A DNA stretch of 64,000 nucleotides from Clostridium thermosuccinogenes (GCF_002896855.1 NZ_CP021850.1:1699665-1763664), one strand, 5' to 3'. Shown: positions 19,077 through 27,485, counted from the first letter of the stretch. The notes: generated from the sequence alone by a model not told the origin. Made by a program: numbers and translations.

Positions 19077-19094
19077 CTGCATTAAGTTTAAGAT

Positions 19095-19121
19095 AAAAAA
19101 AAGACCTGTTATTAAACAGGT
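19095..19121 (-). terminator. Terminator of the minus-strand small membrane gene
   Basis: On the minus strand AACCTGTT..AACAGGT (stem 19115-19121 with 19104-19110) is followed by CTTTTTTTT. It lies just after the stop of the 91-residue gene. Confidence 0.85.
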
Positions 19122-19126
19122 TGTAA

Positions 19127-19402
19127 TCAGCCTTTATTGCAGAATACAAAATCCAGTAATAAACTACCTATTATCACTTCTGCCAGTATTGTAAAGCTGG
19201 CTTTTATTACAGAATTAGAAACATACTCTATATAAGGATCATAGTTAAATGCGGTGTGGTTTAACAGAAGCAGTAATGTGCCCGCTGCCAGCACAACCAA
19301 TGCCAAAATCGTCCCTGCTTTAAGTACTCTTTTTGTATTTTTATCCAGCTTGCTAAAGGCTGACTGTATCTTCTCTAAATTTTTAGTCTTATCTGTCTGC
19401 AC
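19127..19402 (-). CDS. Small two-helix membrane protein, unknown function
   Basis: The 91-residue protein is not recognised. It has a charged N-terminal 25 residues (Lys/Glu/Asp-rich), a strongly hydrophobic helix at about 28-47 (ILALVVLAAGTLLLLL) and a second at about 67-86. It starts at a GTG 8 bases after GGGGGTG and ends directly before its own terminator, so it is a monocistronic gene convergent with secDF. Nothing nearby suggests a partner. Confidence 0.65.
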   Translation of the reverse strand: MQTDKTKNLEKIQSAFSKLDKNTKRVLKAGTILALVVLAAGTLLLLLNHTAFNYDPYIEYVSNSVIKASFTILAEVIIGSLLLDFVFCNKG

Positions 19403-19858
19403 CTATAGGACACCCCCGAATCTGAAAATTTAACTATTATATGTTAACATAATGTAACTAATGCATCAATGCAAAAAGATTACCATTTTACCGGAGTTCA
19501 GGTGTTTTCAGCCTGTCTTGACACTATGAAAGCCATAGGAAGTAAATATGAGCCTGCGTATTGCCCCAGAAATGTCAATACAGACCGTATATTTCCCGGA
19601 AAATGACTGTATGAGCTTTAAGTAAATAGATTATGCAAATATAGCAACTGATCCATACCATCGACAGTGAAAATTTCATTTACAAAATTCTTAATTATTG
19701 AAACACTTTGACATAACCCTACAAAGAATTTGTAAAGATACCTATGTAATATGTCGAAACGGATAAAACTCCGGTTATTTGGCTCGATTTTTTTTTATGT
19801 AAAATACAAAGGCAATGGTATATAATTATAATTATAAAAGAAAAGGGGGTATTTCAAC
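19403..19858. other. Intergenic stretch without a supported gene
   Basis: About 455 bases between divergent genes contain no convincing coding frame or RNA fold. TTGACA occurs near 19709 without a good -10 at 17 bases. A TATAAT at 19821-19826 close to the next gene may be its -10 box, but no clear -35 accompanies it. Confidence 0.5.
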
Positions 19859-20176
19859 ATGATAAACAGACGTCTTGAAAAATCATTGGAGCTTTCTATG
19901 AATGACGGCCTATCAGGCGATTGTGCACCAATCAAACTGGAGTACTACATATTGGAGAATGAAATATCCGACATGGATGAACTGACAGGGAAAATTGCAT
20001 ACGGCATAGAAATCGTGAAGAAAGTAGATGGCAAGAATGATGAAGTAAGCACTGTCAAGAATTTATCATGTTGTAAAGAAAGCGTGATTCGAATTTTGGA
20101 CAAGCTGGCATGTAATACAGTAACGCCTGTCGGGATGCCATATGTACTGGATGACATGCTGGGTGTTTTAATATAG
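19859..20176 (+). CDS. DUF6514-like small protein
   Basis: The 105-residue soluble protein has a pattern I associate with the clostridial DUF6514 family: LEYYILENEISDMDELTGKIAYGIEIVKK, then KNLSCCKESVIRILDKLACNTVTPVGMPYVLDDMLG. The assignment is by recollection. Function is unknown. It has three cysteines (a CC pair near residue 70 and one near 84), no membrane segment and no signal peptide. The ATG lies after AAGGGGGTATTTCAAC, and an intrinsic terminator follows within 5 bases of the stop, so it is transcribed alone. Confidence 0.75.
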   Translation: MINRRLEKSLELSMNDGLSGDCAPIKLEYYILENEISDMDELTGKIAYGIEIVKKVDGKNDEVSTVKNLSCCKESVIRILDKLACNTVTPVGMPYVLDDMLGVLI

Positions 20177-20180
20177 TAGA

Positions 20181-20208
20181 AAAAGCAGGCATATAACCTG
20201 CTTTTTTT
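20181..20208 (+). terminator. Intrinsic terminator
   Basis: AAAAGCAGG (20181-20189) pairs with CCTGCTTTT (20197-20205) and is followed by further T. It ends the DUF6514-like gene. Confidence 0.9.
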
Positions 20209-20679
20209 ATGCGCTCAAATCGGTATATCCAGAGGATGTCGAAAAGCAATCCCTTCTACCATATGTATAAAAATGTAAAAAACAAGGAAAGATAGTAGAG
20301 GGTTATTATACACAGCAGCATATCCAGCAAAATTTACATGATACAATAAGCAAAAAAAATTATTATTTATGAAGGGAAAATATAAGTTAATGTAGAATAT
20401 AAAATAAAAGCGGCGGAACCCGTAAGCGTGAATTAACCCAAAGCATACAGACATTTTGCATTTCATCTCTTATTTATTGTGAGATGTTTTTTTGTTTTAA
20501 GAAATGCTTTGTTTTCATGCGGAGGTTTTGTGCCGTCGGGAAGATAGGCTTTTAGCCATAGAAACCTTAATCAATTTAATAAAAAAGAAGGAATATTCAC
20601 AAATATGTCGAACAAGTATTTATTAACTAGAACCCGATTACAATCAAATGTAATTAAAAAGGGTAGTGAAAGGTAAGAG
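20209..20679. other. Intergenic region before dnaG
   Basis: The stretch holds no gene I can support; a minus-strand frame at 20215-20466 has no ribosome binding site and low-complexity hydrophobic content. It contains a terminator-like hairpin at 20464-20493 with no gene in front of it, so an untranslated transcript ending there is possible. The dnaG promoter was not identified. Confidence 0.4.
20464..20493 (+). terminator. Orphan terminator-like hairpin upstream of dnaG
   Basis: CATCTC (20464-20469) pairs with GAGATG (20481-20486), followed by a run of seven T. No coding gene ends nearby on this strand. Confidence 0.5.
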
Positions 20680-22467
20680 ATGTATAATAGCTATCCGGAG
20701 GAAGTAATCGAAGAAGTTAGAATTAGCAACGATATAGTTGATGTTGTCTCTGAGTATGTAAAGCTCGAAAGGAAGGGAAAGGATTATTTTGGCTTATGTC
20801 CGTTCCACAAGGAAAAGACGCCATCTTTTAGTGTAGTGCCTGCAAAGCAGATATTTTACTGCTTTGGTTGTGGCAAAGGTGGAAATGTAATAAATTTTGT
20901 AATGAATGTGGAGAATTTGAGCTTTATAGATGCAGTCAGACTTCTAGCGGACAGGGCCAGAATTCAGTTGCCCGAAGGAGGGGATGAGGAAGAGCTAGAG
21001 AGGGCAAAATTAAGGAAGGAAATTATAAAGATCAATACTGATGCGGCACGTTTTTTCTTTAACAATTTAGGAAATAATGAGAAAGCAGTGTCATACCTTA
21101 AAAATAGAGGTATAAATGAAAGGACAATAAAAAGGTTTGGCCTTGGCTATTCCGGAGAGGAATGGGATTCACTGCTAAAATATCTCGTATCCAAAGGTTA
21201 TAAGGAATCTGATATATTAAAAAGCGGCCTGATATTGCAGAGTAAAAAAGGTGGGTTTTATGACCGTTTCAGAGGGAGGATAATGTTCCCTATATTTGAT
21301 CTAAGAGGGAATGTTATTGGCTTTGGAGGAAGAGTAACGGATTCGTCCCTGCCTAAGTACATGAATTCTCCTGAAACGCTGGTTTATAACAAAGGCAGAA
21401 ATTTATATTCGCTAAATTTTGCCAAAAACTCGGGTGAAAAAAGGATTATCATTGTTGAAGGTTATATGGATGTAATATCCCTGCATCAGAGTGGAATAAT
21501 AAATACTGTGGCATCATTGGGAACAGCATTGACTGAAAGTCAGGGAAGATTGCTCAAGAAGTATGCTGAAGAAGTAGTGATTTCCTACGATTCAGATACG
21601 GCAGGACAAGCAGCAACAATGAGAGGCCTGGATTTGCTCAGCAATATAGGATGTAATGTCAAGGTTCTGCTTTTACCTCAGGGCAAGGACCCTGATGAGT
21701 ATATCAGGAAAAATGGAGTCGATGGCTTTAGGAAACTGGTTGACAATGCTGTTTCGTTGATAGAATACAAGATTAAGATTTTAAAGAATCAGATAGATAC
21801 CAGTACCACAGAAGGAAAGATCAGCTTTTTGAATAAAGCGGCATCTCTTTTGTCCAAGATAGATAACAGTGTGGAATTAGAGATGTATGTAAAAAAGATT
21901 GCAAAGGATTATGGAATAAGTGAAGAATCCTTGTTTGCTGAAATTTCAAAAAAAACTAAAGCAAAAGGCGGCTTTAGAAAAGTAGTTGTAAATAGTGGTG
22001 TTTTTGAAAACAGGCCTGTCAAGGAAGGGAGTAGTAAAAAGGACGATAAATTGGTTCATGATGAACAGTTCGTATTGGCACTTATGTGCCTGGATAACTC
22101 TCTTTATAAGTTGGTAAAAGACAGGCTGACTGTTGATGATTTTACTGATGAAAATAACATTAAAGTAGCAAAAATAGTATTTGAAAAGCTAGAAAGCAAC
22201 AAAGGAATAGTTTCTGCCGAATTATTCAACCTGCTGGATGAAACTACGGCCAATGTTTTTTCCAGGCTGATCAATGAAGAATGCCACTGTGATGACAATA
22301 AAAGTGCAATAATGGAGAAAATAAGGAGTATTAAGCTTTACAAGATAGAAAGAAGGCAGAAGGAAATTCTCGATATATTAAAAAATGATAAAAGTTTAGA
22401 TGAAGGAGATGTTGAAAGATTAAAAATAGAGTTGAATTCATTAGTAATGAAGAGAAAAAGCATATAG
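20680..22467 (+). CDS. dnaG: DNA primase
   Basis: DnaG makes RNA primers for replication. The 595-residue protein has an N-terminal zinc ribbon (CPFHKEKTPSF, then CFGCGKGGN, residues 40-70), the catalytic core with GFGGRVTDSSLPKYMNSPET near 225, and the TOPRIM signature IIIVEGYMDVISL with its acidic pair SYDSDTAGQAA near 305. The C-terminal 150 residues form the helicase-binding region. The start follows GAAAGGTAAGAG. In Firmicutes dnaG normally runs straight into sigA; here an insertion sequence begins 16 bases after the stop codon. Confidence 0.96.
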   Translation: MYNSYPEEVIEEVRISNDIVDVVSEYVKLERKGKDYFGLCPFHKEKTPSFSVVPAKQIFYCFGCGKGGNVINFVMNVENLSFIDAVRLLADRARIQLPEGGDEEELERAKLRKEIIKINTDAARFFFNNLGNNEKAVSYLKNRGINERTIKRFGLGYSGEEWDSLLKYLVSKGYKESDILKSGLILQSKKGGFYDRFRGRIMFPIFDLRGNVIGFGGRVTDSSLPKYMNSPETLVYNKGRNLYSLNFAKNSGEKRIIIVEGYMDVISLHQSGIINTVASLGTALTESQGRLLKKYAEEVVISYDSDTAGQAATMRGLDLLSNIGCNVKVLLLPQGKDPDEYIRKNGVDGFRKLVDNAVSLIEYKIKILKNQIDTSTTEGKISFLNKAASLLSKIDNSVELEMYVKKIAKDYGISEESLFAEISKKTKAKGGFRKVVVNSGVFENRPVKEGSSKKDDKLVHDEQFVLALMCLDNSLYKLVKDRLTVDDFTDENNIKVAKIVFEKLESNKGIVSAELFNLLDETTANVFSRLINEECHCDDNKSAIMEKIRSIKLYKIERRQKEILDILKNDKSLDEGDVERLKIELNSLVMKRKSI

Positions 22468-22474
22468 AGATATA

Positions 22475-22483
22475 CTTCCATAA
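22475..22483 (+). repeat. Left 9-base target duplication
   Basis: CTTCCATAA precedes the left inverted repeat and recurs exactly at 24417-24425 after the right one. Confidence 0.85.
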
Positions 22484-22598
22484 GGTAGTGTCAAAAGTTC
22501 TATGAAAGAATAAAATTTTGACGCCAGAAATGAGAGTATTTACCAAATATGCACATTGGAAACCAAATAAGCAACAAGAAAAACCATGGGAATATAAT

Positions 22599-22742
22599 AC
22601 CTGTGGATTTGATGGATAACCCGCCCGAGGCATGGATAACAAGTGGATAAAGCATTGGCAACGAAAAGCGTGTTGCCAACACTTTATCACACAAGTTACC
22701 CACACCCCTCAAATCAGCGGGTTACCCACAAACTCCACAGGT
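22599..22742. repeat. Large imperfect palindrome with DnaA-box-like sequences inside the IS
   Basis: The outer arms ACCTGTGGA (22599-22607) and TCCACAGGT (22734-22742), the flanking ATAACCCGC and GCGGGTTAC segments, and the inner TTGGCAAC (22655-22662) with GTTGCCAA (22672-22679) pair across the centre, giving an interrupted hairpin of about 145 bases. Within it, AGTGGATAA (22642-22650) and TTACCCACA (22696-22704 and 22722-22730) are each one mismatch from the DnaA box TTATCCACA or its complement. Function unknown. Confidence 0.6.
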
Positions 22743-22800
22743 TCGGCGGCGACTGTTTTGCTATGCTATGCTACAAAAATAAGAGGATGAATTTCGTTCC

Positions 22801-24231
22801 TTAAGCAGATTGTTGGGCTTTGATGTATTCTTGGGACATTTTAATGAGTGTAACCCACCTGGCAGGCATATTAGGCCGGTCTTTGAGCTCTTCTAAGACC
22901 ACCGGCACCCTGCCTTCCAGAGAGGAATGAGGCCTTAGGAAGTTGAAGTAGGCTACAAACAGTGTAAGGAAGGATACTGAACCTGCATAGTTGTTAAAAC
23001 CGTTGGTGGGTCTGTAGTTTCCCTTGAAGGTGCGGTTTAACCTTTCGATGATCTGCTTTAAAGGCCTGTATTCTTCGGAGATAGGGTCGTCGTTGGTAAG
23101 ACCGATTACCTGCTTTATGTCAAAGTGGATGCCGTACTGGGCGAAATAGTGTTGAGCAAGCATGTAAATAGGGTTCCCGTCAAAGATCAGGGTAAGATCC
23201 TCAGGAAGCTTATCGAACTTGGACAATGCTTCGTCAAGAGCATAAATTGCAGCTTTAACATCACGGTTGGCAGAGACGGGGTATGAGAGGATAATCTTCT
23301 TTACTGCGTCGAATATAAAGAATACGTAATGCCATTTGCCCAGAACCTTTATGTACGTCTCATCCCCGCAGATGGAATCTGAGAGATCATACTTGTAGTT
23401 GTCAATGAAGGGTTTAATGTTTGTGGCAACAGCATCGGCATAATTTGATACCGACTGATGAGAAACACTTACACCATGTACTTCACGCATAAGGGCAGCT
23501 GTCATCCGGGTAGAAAGGCCAAAATTGACATGGTATGTAAGTATCAGCCCCAGGACGTGAGGAGAGACATAAAGCCTTGATATATCTACACTCGGAGGCT
23601 GGGAAGGCTTTCTTACCAAAGGCTCAAAGTCAATATCAAACTCCCTGTAGATGTAATGGAGCTTGAAATCATGTGGAGAAGACTTGTAGCGCTGCTTGTC
23701 TTCCTCGGACATGGAATTGAGCCTGTCAAGGTAATAGGGGCACTTGGAGTTGGTGCACTTATGTACGTTGAAGTCCTTACGCTCTTTCTTAAGTTCCAGT
23801 GTCCTTCCACAGTGGGGGCAGAGGAAGATGAGATTTTTTAGGTAACGGTTTTTCTTGTTGAAAGTGCACTTGCAGACTTTGCATAAGTACTGGCCTTTAC
23901 CACCGGTATTGTCGTAAAGGTATTCATGAGGAGCTCCACATCTTGGGCAGGCCATAGTATCAGGGACTGTAGAAGCTTTTCTCCTTGTAATAGGGGTTAT
24001 AAGCTTACCGGTTTCCTTGAGATGATTTGAAATAAGCTGCTTATAATCAAGCTTCTCAAGTGTCTCAATAATCGGCATGGTATCCACCACAAGCTTGCGG
24101 TAAGGCTTCCTAACAGGCTCATCGTAGTACTTGCGGACGGATCCTTTACTAAAGAGTGCACACATGAGGTAAATGATAATTTTAGCTTGTATTTGAATGT
24201 ATAGTAGTAAAACTGTTATAATGTTGTTCAA
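22801..24231 (-). CDS. DDE transposase with N-terminal zinc-ribbon region
   Basis: This 476-residue protein has a DDE/rve integrase core from about residue 255: the first Asp in CGDETYIKVLGKWHYVFF, the second in LIFDGNPIYM, and the Glu in IERLNRTFKGNYRP with the terminal NFLRPHSSLEGRVPV. Before the core lie three CxxC-type pairs (CPRCGAPHEY, CKVCKCTF, CPHCGRTLEL) plus CTNSKCPYY, suggesting two zinc ribbons. The core resembles IS6-type transposases, but exact family assignment needs a search. The frame starts at a TTG about 10 bases after AAAGGAG. It is complete and uninterrupted, so the element may be active. Confidence 0.88.
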   Translation of the reverse strand: MNNIITVLLLYIQIQAKIIIYLMCALFSKGSVRKYYDEPVRKPYRKLVVDTMPIIETLEKLDYKQLISNHLKETGKLITPITRRKASTVPDTMACPRCGAPHEYLYDNTGGKGQYLCKVCKCTFNKKNRYLKNLIFLCPHCGRTLELKKERKDFNVHKCTNSKCPYYLDRLNSMSEEDKQRYKSSPHDFKLHYIYREFDIDFEPLVRKPSQPPSVDISRLYVSPHVLGLILTYHVNFGLSTRMTAALMREVHGVSVSHQSVSNYADAVATNIKPFIDNYKYDLSDSICGDETYIKVLGKWHYVFFIFDAVKKIILSYPVSANRDVKAAIYALDEALSKFDKLPEDLTLIFDGNPIYMLAQHYFAQYGIHFDIKQVIGLTNDDPISEEYRPLKQIIERLNRTFKGNYRPTNGFNNYAGSVSFLTLFVAYFNFLRPHSSLEGRVPVVLEELKDRPNMPARWVTLIKMSQEYIKAQQSA

Positions 24232-24416
24232 AGGTACTTAACTCCTTTCTTTGGGGGTTGTCCAGCAACAACATTATACCAAAAAAAGGGCAAGTACCTT
24301 TGCCTTTCTATACATTCTTAATTTCCAGTTAAATGAGGGTAAAACCCTTAATAATATAAAAGCAAGTAAAACCAAGGGTTAGAGGTCAAAAGCATATCAA
24401 AACTTTTGACACTACC

Positions 24417-24425
24417 CTTCCATAA
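24417..24425 (+). repeat. Right 9-base target duplication
   Basis: This is the exact copy of 22475-22483. It directly abuts the sigA ribosome binding site (GAAGGGGGGG). Confidence 0.85.
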
Positions 24426-24440
24426 GAAGGGGGGGAGCTT

Positions 24441-25520
24441 ATGAAAATGACCAATGAGAACAGAAAAGCAGTGCTTAAGGATCTGATACAAAGAGGCAAG
24501 GCAAAGGGCATGCTGACATATAAAGAAATAATGGATGCCTTTGAAGAGATAGAGATTGAGCCGGAGCAGATCGAAAAAGTTTATGAGACAGTGGAAAATA
24601 TGGGAATTGACGTTGTAGGGGACATAGAGTCTGAAATGGAGGATATACAGCTTACAGAGGAGGATCTCGACTTATCTATCCCCGAAGGCATAAGCATTGA
24701 TGACCCTGTCCGTATGTATTTGAAGGAAATAGGAAAAGTACCTCTGCTTTCGGCTGAGGAAGAAATAGAACTGGCAAAAAGAATGGAAAAAGGAGATAAG
24801 GAAGCCAAGAAGAGGCTCGCAGAAGCGAATCTCAGGCTTGTTGTCAGCATAGCCAAAAGATATGTAGGTAGAGGCATGCTTTTTCTTGATTTGATCCAGG
24901 AAGGAAATTTAGGTTTAATCAAAGCTGTAGAAAAGTTTGATTATGAAAAAGGATTTAAATTCAGTACTTATGCTACATGGTGGATCAGGCAGGCAATCAC
25001 AAGGGCAATAGCAGATCAGGCCCGTACAATTAGGATACCTGTTCACATGGTAGAAACAATAAACAAGCTCATAAGGGTTTCAAGGCAGCTCCTTCAGGAA
25101 CTGGGAAGAGAACCTATGCCTGAAGAAATTGCAAAGGAAATGAATATGTCTGTTGATAAGGTAAGGGAGATAATGAAAATATCCCAGGAACCTGTTTCCC
25201 TTGAAACTCCTATAGGTGAAGAGGAAGACAGCCATCTGGGCGATTTTATACCCGATGATGACGCCCAGGCACCAGCGGAAGCAGCGGCTTTTACCCTGCT
25301 TAAGGAGCAGCTGATAGATGTTCTCGATACCTTGACACCCCGGGAGGAAAAGGTTTTGAGGCTGAGATTCGGCTTGGATGACGGCCGGGCCAGAACCTTG
25401 GAAGAAGTGGGTAAGGAGTTTAATGTTACCAGAGAGAGAATAAGGCAGATAGAAGCCAAAGCTTTAAGAAAGCTGAGGCATCCCAGCAGAAGTAAAAAAT
25501 TAAAGGATTATCTTGATTAA
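24441..25520 (+). CDS. sigA: RNA polymerase primary sigma factor SigA (RpoD)
   Basis: The 359-residue housekeeping sigma factor has a short region 1.1 (residues 1-75), the region 1.2 start [16 protein letters not shown] (about 91), and region 2 with [31 protein letters not shown] and [17 protein letters not shown] for -10 recognition. Region 3 follows, and region 4 ends with [30 protein letters not shown] for the -35 box. ATG 24441 follows AAGGGGGGGAGCTT. It normally forms an operon with dnaG, but the IS separates them, so it must rely on its own promoter, read-through, or a promoter from the IS end; none was identified with confidence. Confidence 0.97.
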   Translation: MKMTNENRKAVLKDLIQRGKAKGMLTYKEIMDAFEEIEIEPEQIEKVYETVENMGIDVVGDIESEMEDIQLTEEDLDLSIPEGISIDDPVRMYLKEIGKVPLLSAEEEIELAKRMEKGDKEAKKRLAEANLRLVVSIAKRYVGRGMLFLDLIQEGNLGLIKAVEKFDYEKGFKFSTYATWWIRQAITRAIADQARTIRIPVHMVETINKLIRVSRQLLQELGREPMPEEIAKEMNMSVDKVREIMKISQEPVSLETPIGEEEDSHLGDFIPDDDAQAPAEAAAFTLLKEQLIDVLDTLTPREEKVLRLRFGLDDGRARTLEEVGKEFNVTRERIRQIEAKALRKLRHPSRSKKLKDYLD

Positions 25521-25549
25521 AAAACTCGATATAAAATCGAGTTTTTTTT
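25521..25549 (+). terminator. Terminator of sigA
   Basis: AAAACTCGAT (25521-25530) pairs perfectly with ATCGAGTTTT (25536-25545) and runs into eight T, directly after the stop codon. Confidence 0.95.
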
Positions 25550-25658
25550 GTGTAAAATTATAACATGGATAAAGAAAGCGGCTGTTGGCAAACTAACTAA
25601 TAGCATCGGTCTACATTTGGTTGACCGTAAAAAGCAAAATAATCGGGAGGAAAACAAG

Positions 25659-25889
25659 ATGCCTATTGATGAAACCAACAGGAATGAAATAGAGATCACG
25701 ACCTATGACAGGCTTTTGAGAGCATGGGAAAATTCAATGGAACTGGTAAGAGACTATGAAATGTACTCCAAAAGGATAGAAGATGAAAAGGTAAAGGAAG
25801 TATTCAAGCAGTTTGCAGAAACTGAGGGGATGCATGCTTCTAAATTGAGGGAGCTTCTTCTGGAGTATAAAAAGCGCAATCAGAATTAA
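25659..25889 (+). CDS. Small ferritin-like/rubrerythrin-fold protein
   Basis: The 76-residue protein is mostly helical. EITTYDRLLRAWENSMELVRDYEMYSKRIEDEKVKEVFKQFAETEGMHASKLRELL resembles one half of a ferritin-like four-helix bundle, with a Glu-rich face and an ExxH (ETEGMHASKL) that could bind a metal. Two copies would be needed for a full di-iron site, so a dimer is inferred. The frame is open from 25548, but ATG 25659 lies 8 bases after CGGGAGG and is taken as the start. It is monocistronic, between the sigA terminator and the tRNA promoter. Confidence 0.7.
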   Translation: MPIDETNRNEIEITTYDRLLRAWENSMELVRDYEMYSKRIEDEKVKEVFKQFAETEGMHASKLRELLLEYKKRNQN

Positions 25890-26001
25890 TTCGGGATAAG
25901 CCTGAAGAGTAGAAAATAAAAGCCTTAATTCATGTAAGAGCGTGAAATATAGCAACTAGGAGATAATTTTGAATAAATGACTCAAAAGGCGAAAAAAAAT
26001 A

Positions 26002-26030
26002 TTGACCAGGTGCCGGAGCGTAAGTATAAT
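26002..26030 (+). promoter_or_regulatory. Promoter of the tRNA pair
   Basis: TTGACC (26002-26007) and a perfect TATAAT (26025-26030) are separated by 17 bases. Transcription would start about 40 bases before tRNA-Asn. Confidence 0.85.
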
Positions 26031-26077
26031 ATTATTTGTGTTCGCGAGAAACAAGGTTTCCGGCACTAATTAAATAT

Positions 26078-26153
26078 TCCTCAATAGCTCAGTCGGTAGA
26101 GCATGCGGCTGTTAACCGCAGGGTCGTAGGTTCGAGTCCTACTTGAGGAGCCA
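26078..26153 (+). tRNA. tRNA-Asn (anticodon GTT)
   Basis: A 76-base cloverleaf: acceptor TCCTCAA pairs with TTGAGGA, the D loop holds AGCTCAGTCGGTAGAGC, the anticodon arm is GCGGCTGTTAACCGC with GTT, and the T arm holds GGTTCGAGTCC. The terminal CCA is encoded. It is the first of a two-tRNA operon. Confidence 0.97.
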
Positions 26154-26156
26154 TTC

Positions 26157-26233
26157 GGGCCTTTAGCTCAGTTGGTTAGAGCAACCGGCTCATAACCGGT
26201 TGGTCCGGGGTTCGAGTCCCTGAAGGCCCACCA
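26157..26233 (+). tRNA. tRNA with CAT anticodon (elongator Met or lysidine-type Ile2)
   Basis: A 77-base cloverleaf with acceptor GGGCCTT/AAGGCCC, anticodon loop CTCATAA and encoded CCA. A CAT anticodon can mean elongator Met or, after lysidine modification, minor Ile. The C4-G69 and C5-G68 acceptor pairs and the GGCTCATAAC anticodon arm resemble tRNA-Ile2 substrates of TilS, but clostridial elongator tRNA-Met can look similar. It starts 3 bases after tRNA-Asn. It is not the initiator, which has a C1 mismatch and three G-C pairs in the anticodon stem. Confidence 0.9.
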
Positions 26234-26236
26234 GAA

Positions 26237-26267
26237 ATAAGGAATTCGTTAGAATTCCTTATTTTTA
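26237..26267 (+). terminator. Terminator of the tRNA operon
   Basis: An 11-bp perfect stem (26237-26247 with 26252-26262) around GTTA is followed by TTTTAT. It begins 3 bases after the second tRNA. Confidence 0.9.
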
Positions 26268-26352
26268 TATGCTCAGGAAAAAATCTGCTGAAAAGCTTTT
26301 TTCGCAAATACATTTTGATGCTTCTCCAAAGGTTATTATCAGAGGAGAAGCT

Positions 26353-26556
26353 TTAAGCTTTATTTGAAGCAGCATACCTTTTCATTTGCCAAAAGCTGTC
26401 ATATTCATCTTTAGAAAAATGCTGTGGTGTAATGCTTACGGAACCGATCAAGCCGGTTTTGCTCATATAGCTGCTGCAAAAATCGGTATTGTGTATTATT
26501 GAGTCCATCGGTGCTTCGAAATCTTTCGCCCTTTTTCCTTTTAAATTACCTGACAT
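26353..26556 (-). CDS. Small hypothetical protein
   Basis: I do not recognise this 67-residue protein. It begins MSGNLKGKRAKDFEAPMDSI, contains FCSSYMSKTGLIGSVSITPQHFSKDEYDSFWQMKRYA, and is soluble and basic at both ends. The ATG follows AAGGAG by about 11 bases, with a closer CAGG. Downstream on the minus strand an 8-bp stem (26344-26351 with 26320-26327) could end its transcript. Composition and ribosome binding site favour a real gene, but there is no further support. Confidence 0.5.
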   Translation of the reverse strand: MSGNLKGKRAKDFEAPMDSIIHNTDFCSSYMSKTGLIGSVSITPQHFSKDEYDSFWQMKRYAASNKA

Positions 26557-26771
26557 CCTGTTGCCAACTCCTTAAAAGTATTGTATTCTTTAAAAGATTT
26601 ATATTAGTATGCGCATAATAGAGAAAAATAATTGATGACTGGTTATGCGCCGGTACAAAAGTTTTGCAATGCAAAGCTCCGGTTTATCGAAGCGCTAGGT
26701 TGAAATTGATGAAGGGTTGATATAATATAGTACGGGTTTTGCATAACTACAGGCATGCGAAGGAGCATATT

Positions 26772-27479
26772 ATGGAGTTAAAGGGAAGATTGGGATTAAT
26801 TGCTAAAAAGGTATCCTCATGTGATATTGCATGTGACATCGGCACCGACCATGCATATATACCCATTCATCTGGTGCTGAATGGTGTATGTAAAAGAGCT
26901 GTGGCCTCCGATGTCAGGAAGGGACCTTTAAAGGCTGCTAAAGAGAATATTGAGCGTTATGGTTTAAGTGATAAAATAGAGTTGAGACTGGGCTATGGAC
27001 TGGAAACCATTCCTGAGGATGAAGCTGATGGGATAATCATTGCAGGCATGGGGGGAGAGCTGATAAAAAATATACTTGCCGAAGGGATTACCAAGGCCAA
27101 AAAGGCAGCTTTTATCATACTTCAGCCCATGAACTCCCATGAAATACTTAGGGAATGGCTGTATGACAATGGTTTTGACATCTATGACGAAGAAATGGTA
27201 GAAGACGGCGGAAAAATATATTCGGTTATGTCGGTGCGTTGGACAGGCAACAGGTTGAAAATGGACCCAATAAGCTTGTATATAGGCGCAAAGCTCATAG
27301 AGAAAAGAGACCCGCTGTTGAAGCCTTATATTGACAAAAAAATAATGCAGATGGACAAGGCAATAAACGAGCTTTTAAAGTCCGGCGAAAGAAACAGGGA
27401 TATCCTCAATAGATATGTCTGGCAGAGAGATGAGTTGAAAAGAATATCCGGTATGCTGGATGAAAAAACTTTAGGTTAG
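26772..27479 (+). CDS. trmK: tRNA (adenine(22)-N1)-methyltransferase TrmK
   Basis: TrmK methylates N1 of A22 in tRNA using S-adenosylmethionine. The 235-residue protein has the Rossmann start CDIACDIGTDHAYIPIHLVLNG, then ASDVRKGPLKAAKENIERYG, the catalytic-side IIIAGMGGELIKNIL and LILQPMNSHEILREWLYDNGF. A helical C-terminal tail (from about 180) is the usual coiled coil. The frame is open from 26739, but ATG 26772 after AAGGAG (spacing 7) fits the family start MELKGRLGLIA. In Firmicutes it lies downstream of sigA and next to a Nif3-family gene, as here. Confidence 0.93.
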   Translation: MELKGRLGLIAKKVSSCDIACDIGTDHAYIPIHLVLNGVCKRAVASDVRKGPLKAAKENIERYGLSDKIELRLGYGLETIPEDEADGIIIAGMGGELIKNILAEGITKAKKAAFIILQPMNSHEILREWLYDNGFDIYDEEMVEDGGKIYSVMSVRWTGNRLKMDPISLYIGAKLIEKRDPLLKPYIDKKIMQMDKAINELLKSGERNRDILNRYVWQRDELKRISGMLDEKTLG

Positions 27480-27485
27480 CTTGTG

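Larger units (their letters stand above)
22484..24416. mobile_element. Insertion sequence between dnaG and sigA
   Basis: The 1933-base element is bounded by a perfect 16-base inverted repeat (GGTAGTGTCAAAAGTT at 22484-22499, complement at 24401-24416) and flanked by a 9-base duplication. It contains one transposase gene on the minus strand, a long non-coding left part with a large palindrome (22599-22742), and a right part with a smaller inverted repeat around the transposase start (AAAGGTACTT near 24231 and AAGTACCTTT near 24291). The perfect ends and duplication indicate a recent insertion. Confidence 0.9.

Noticed and set aside
20215-20466. 83-codon minus-strand gene before dnaG
   Set aside because: No ribosome binding site, and the composition is dominated by Phe/Tyr/Asn from AT-rich DNA.
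22599-22742. Chromosomal origin of replication
   Set aside because: Although DnaA-box-like 9-mers cluster here, it is inside an insertion sequence, with no dnaA, dnaN or AT-rich unwinding element nearby.
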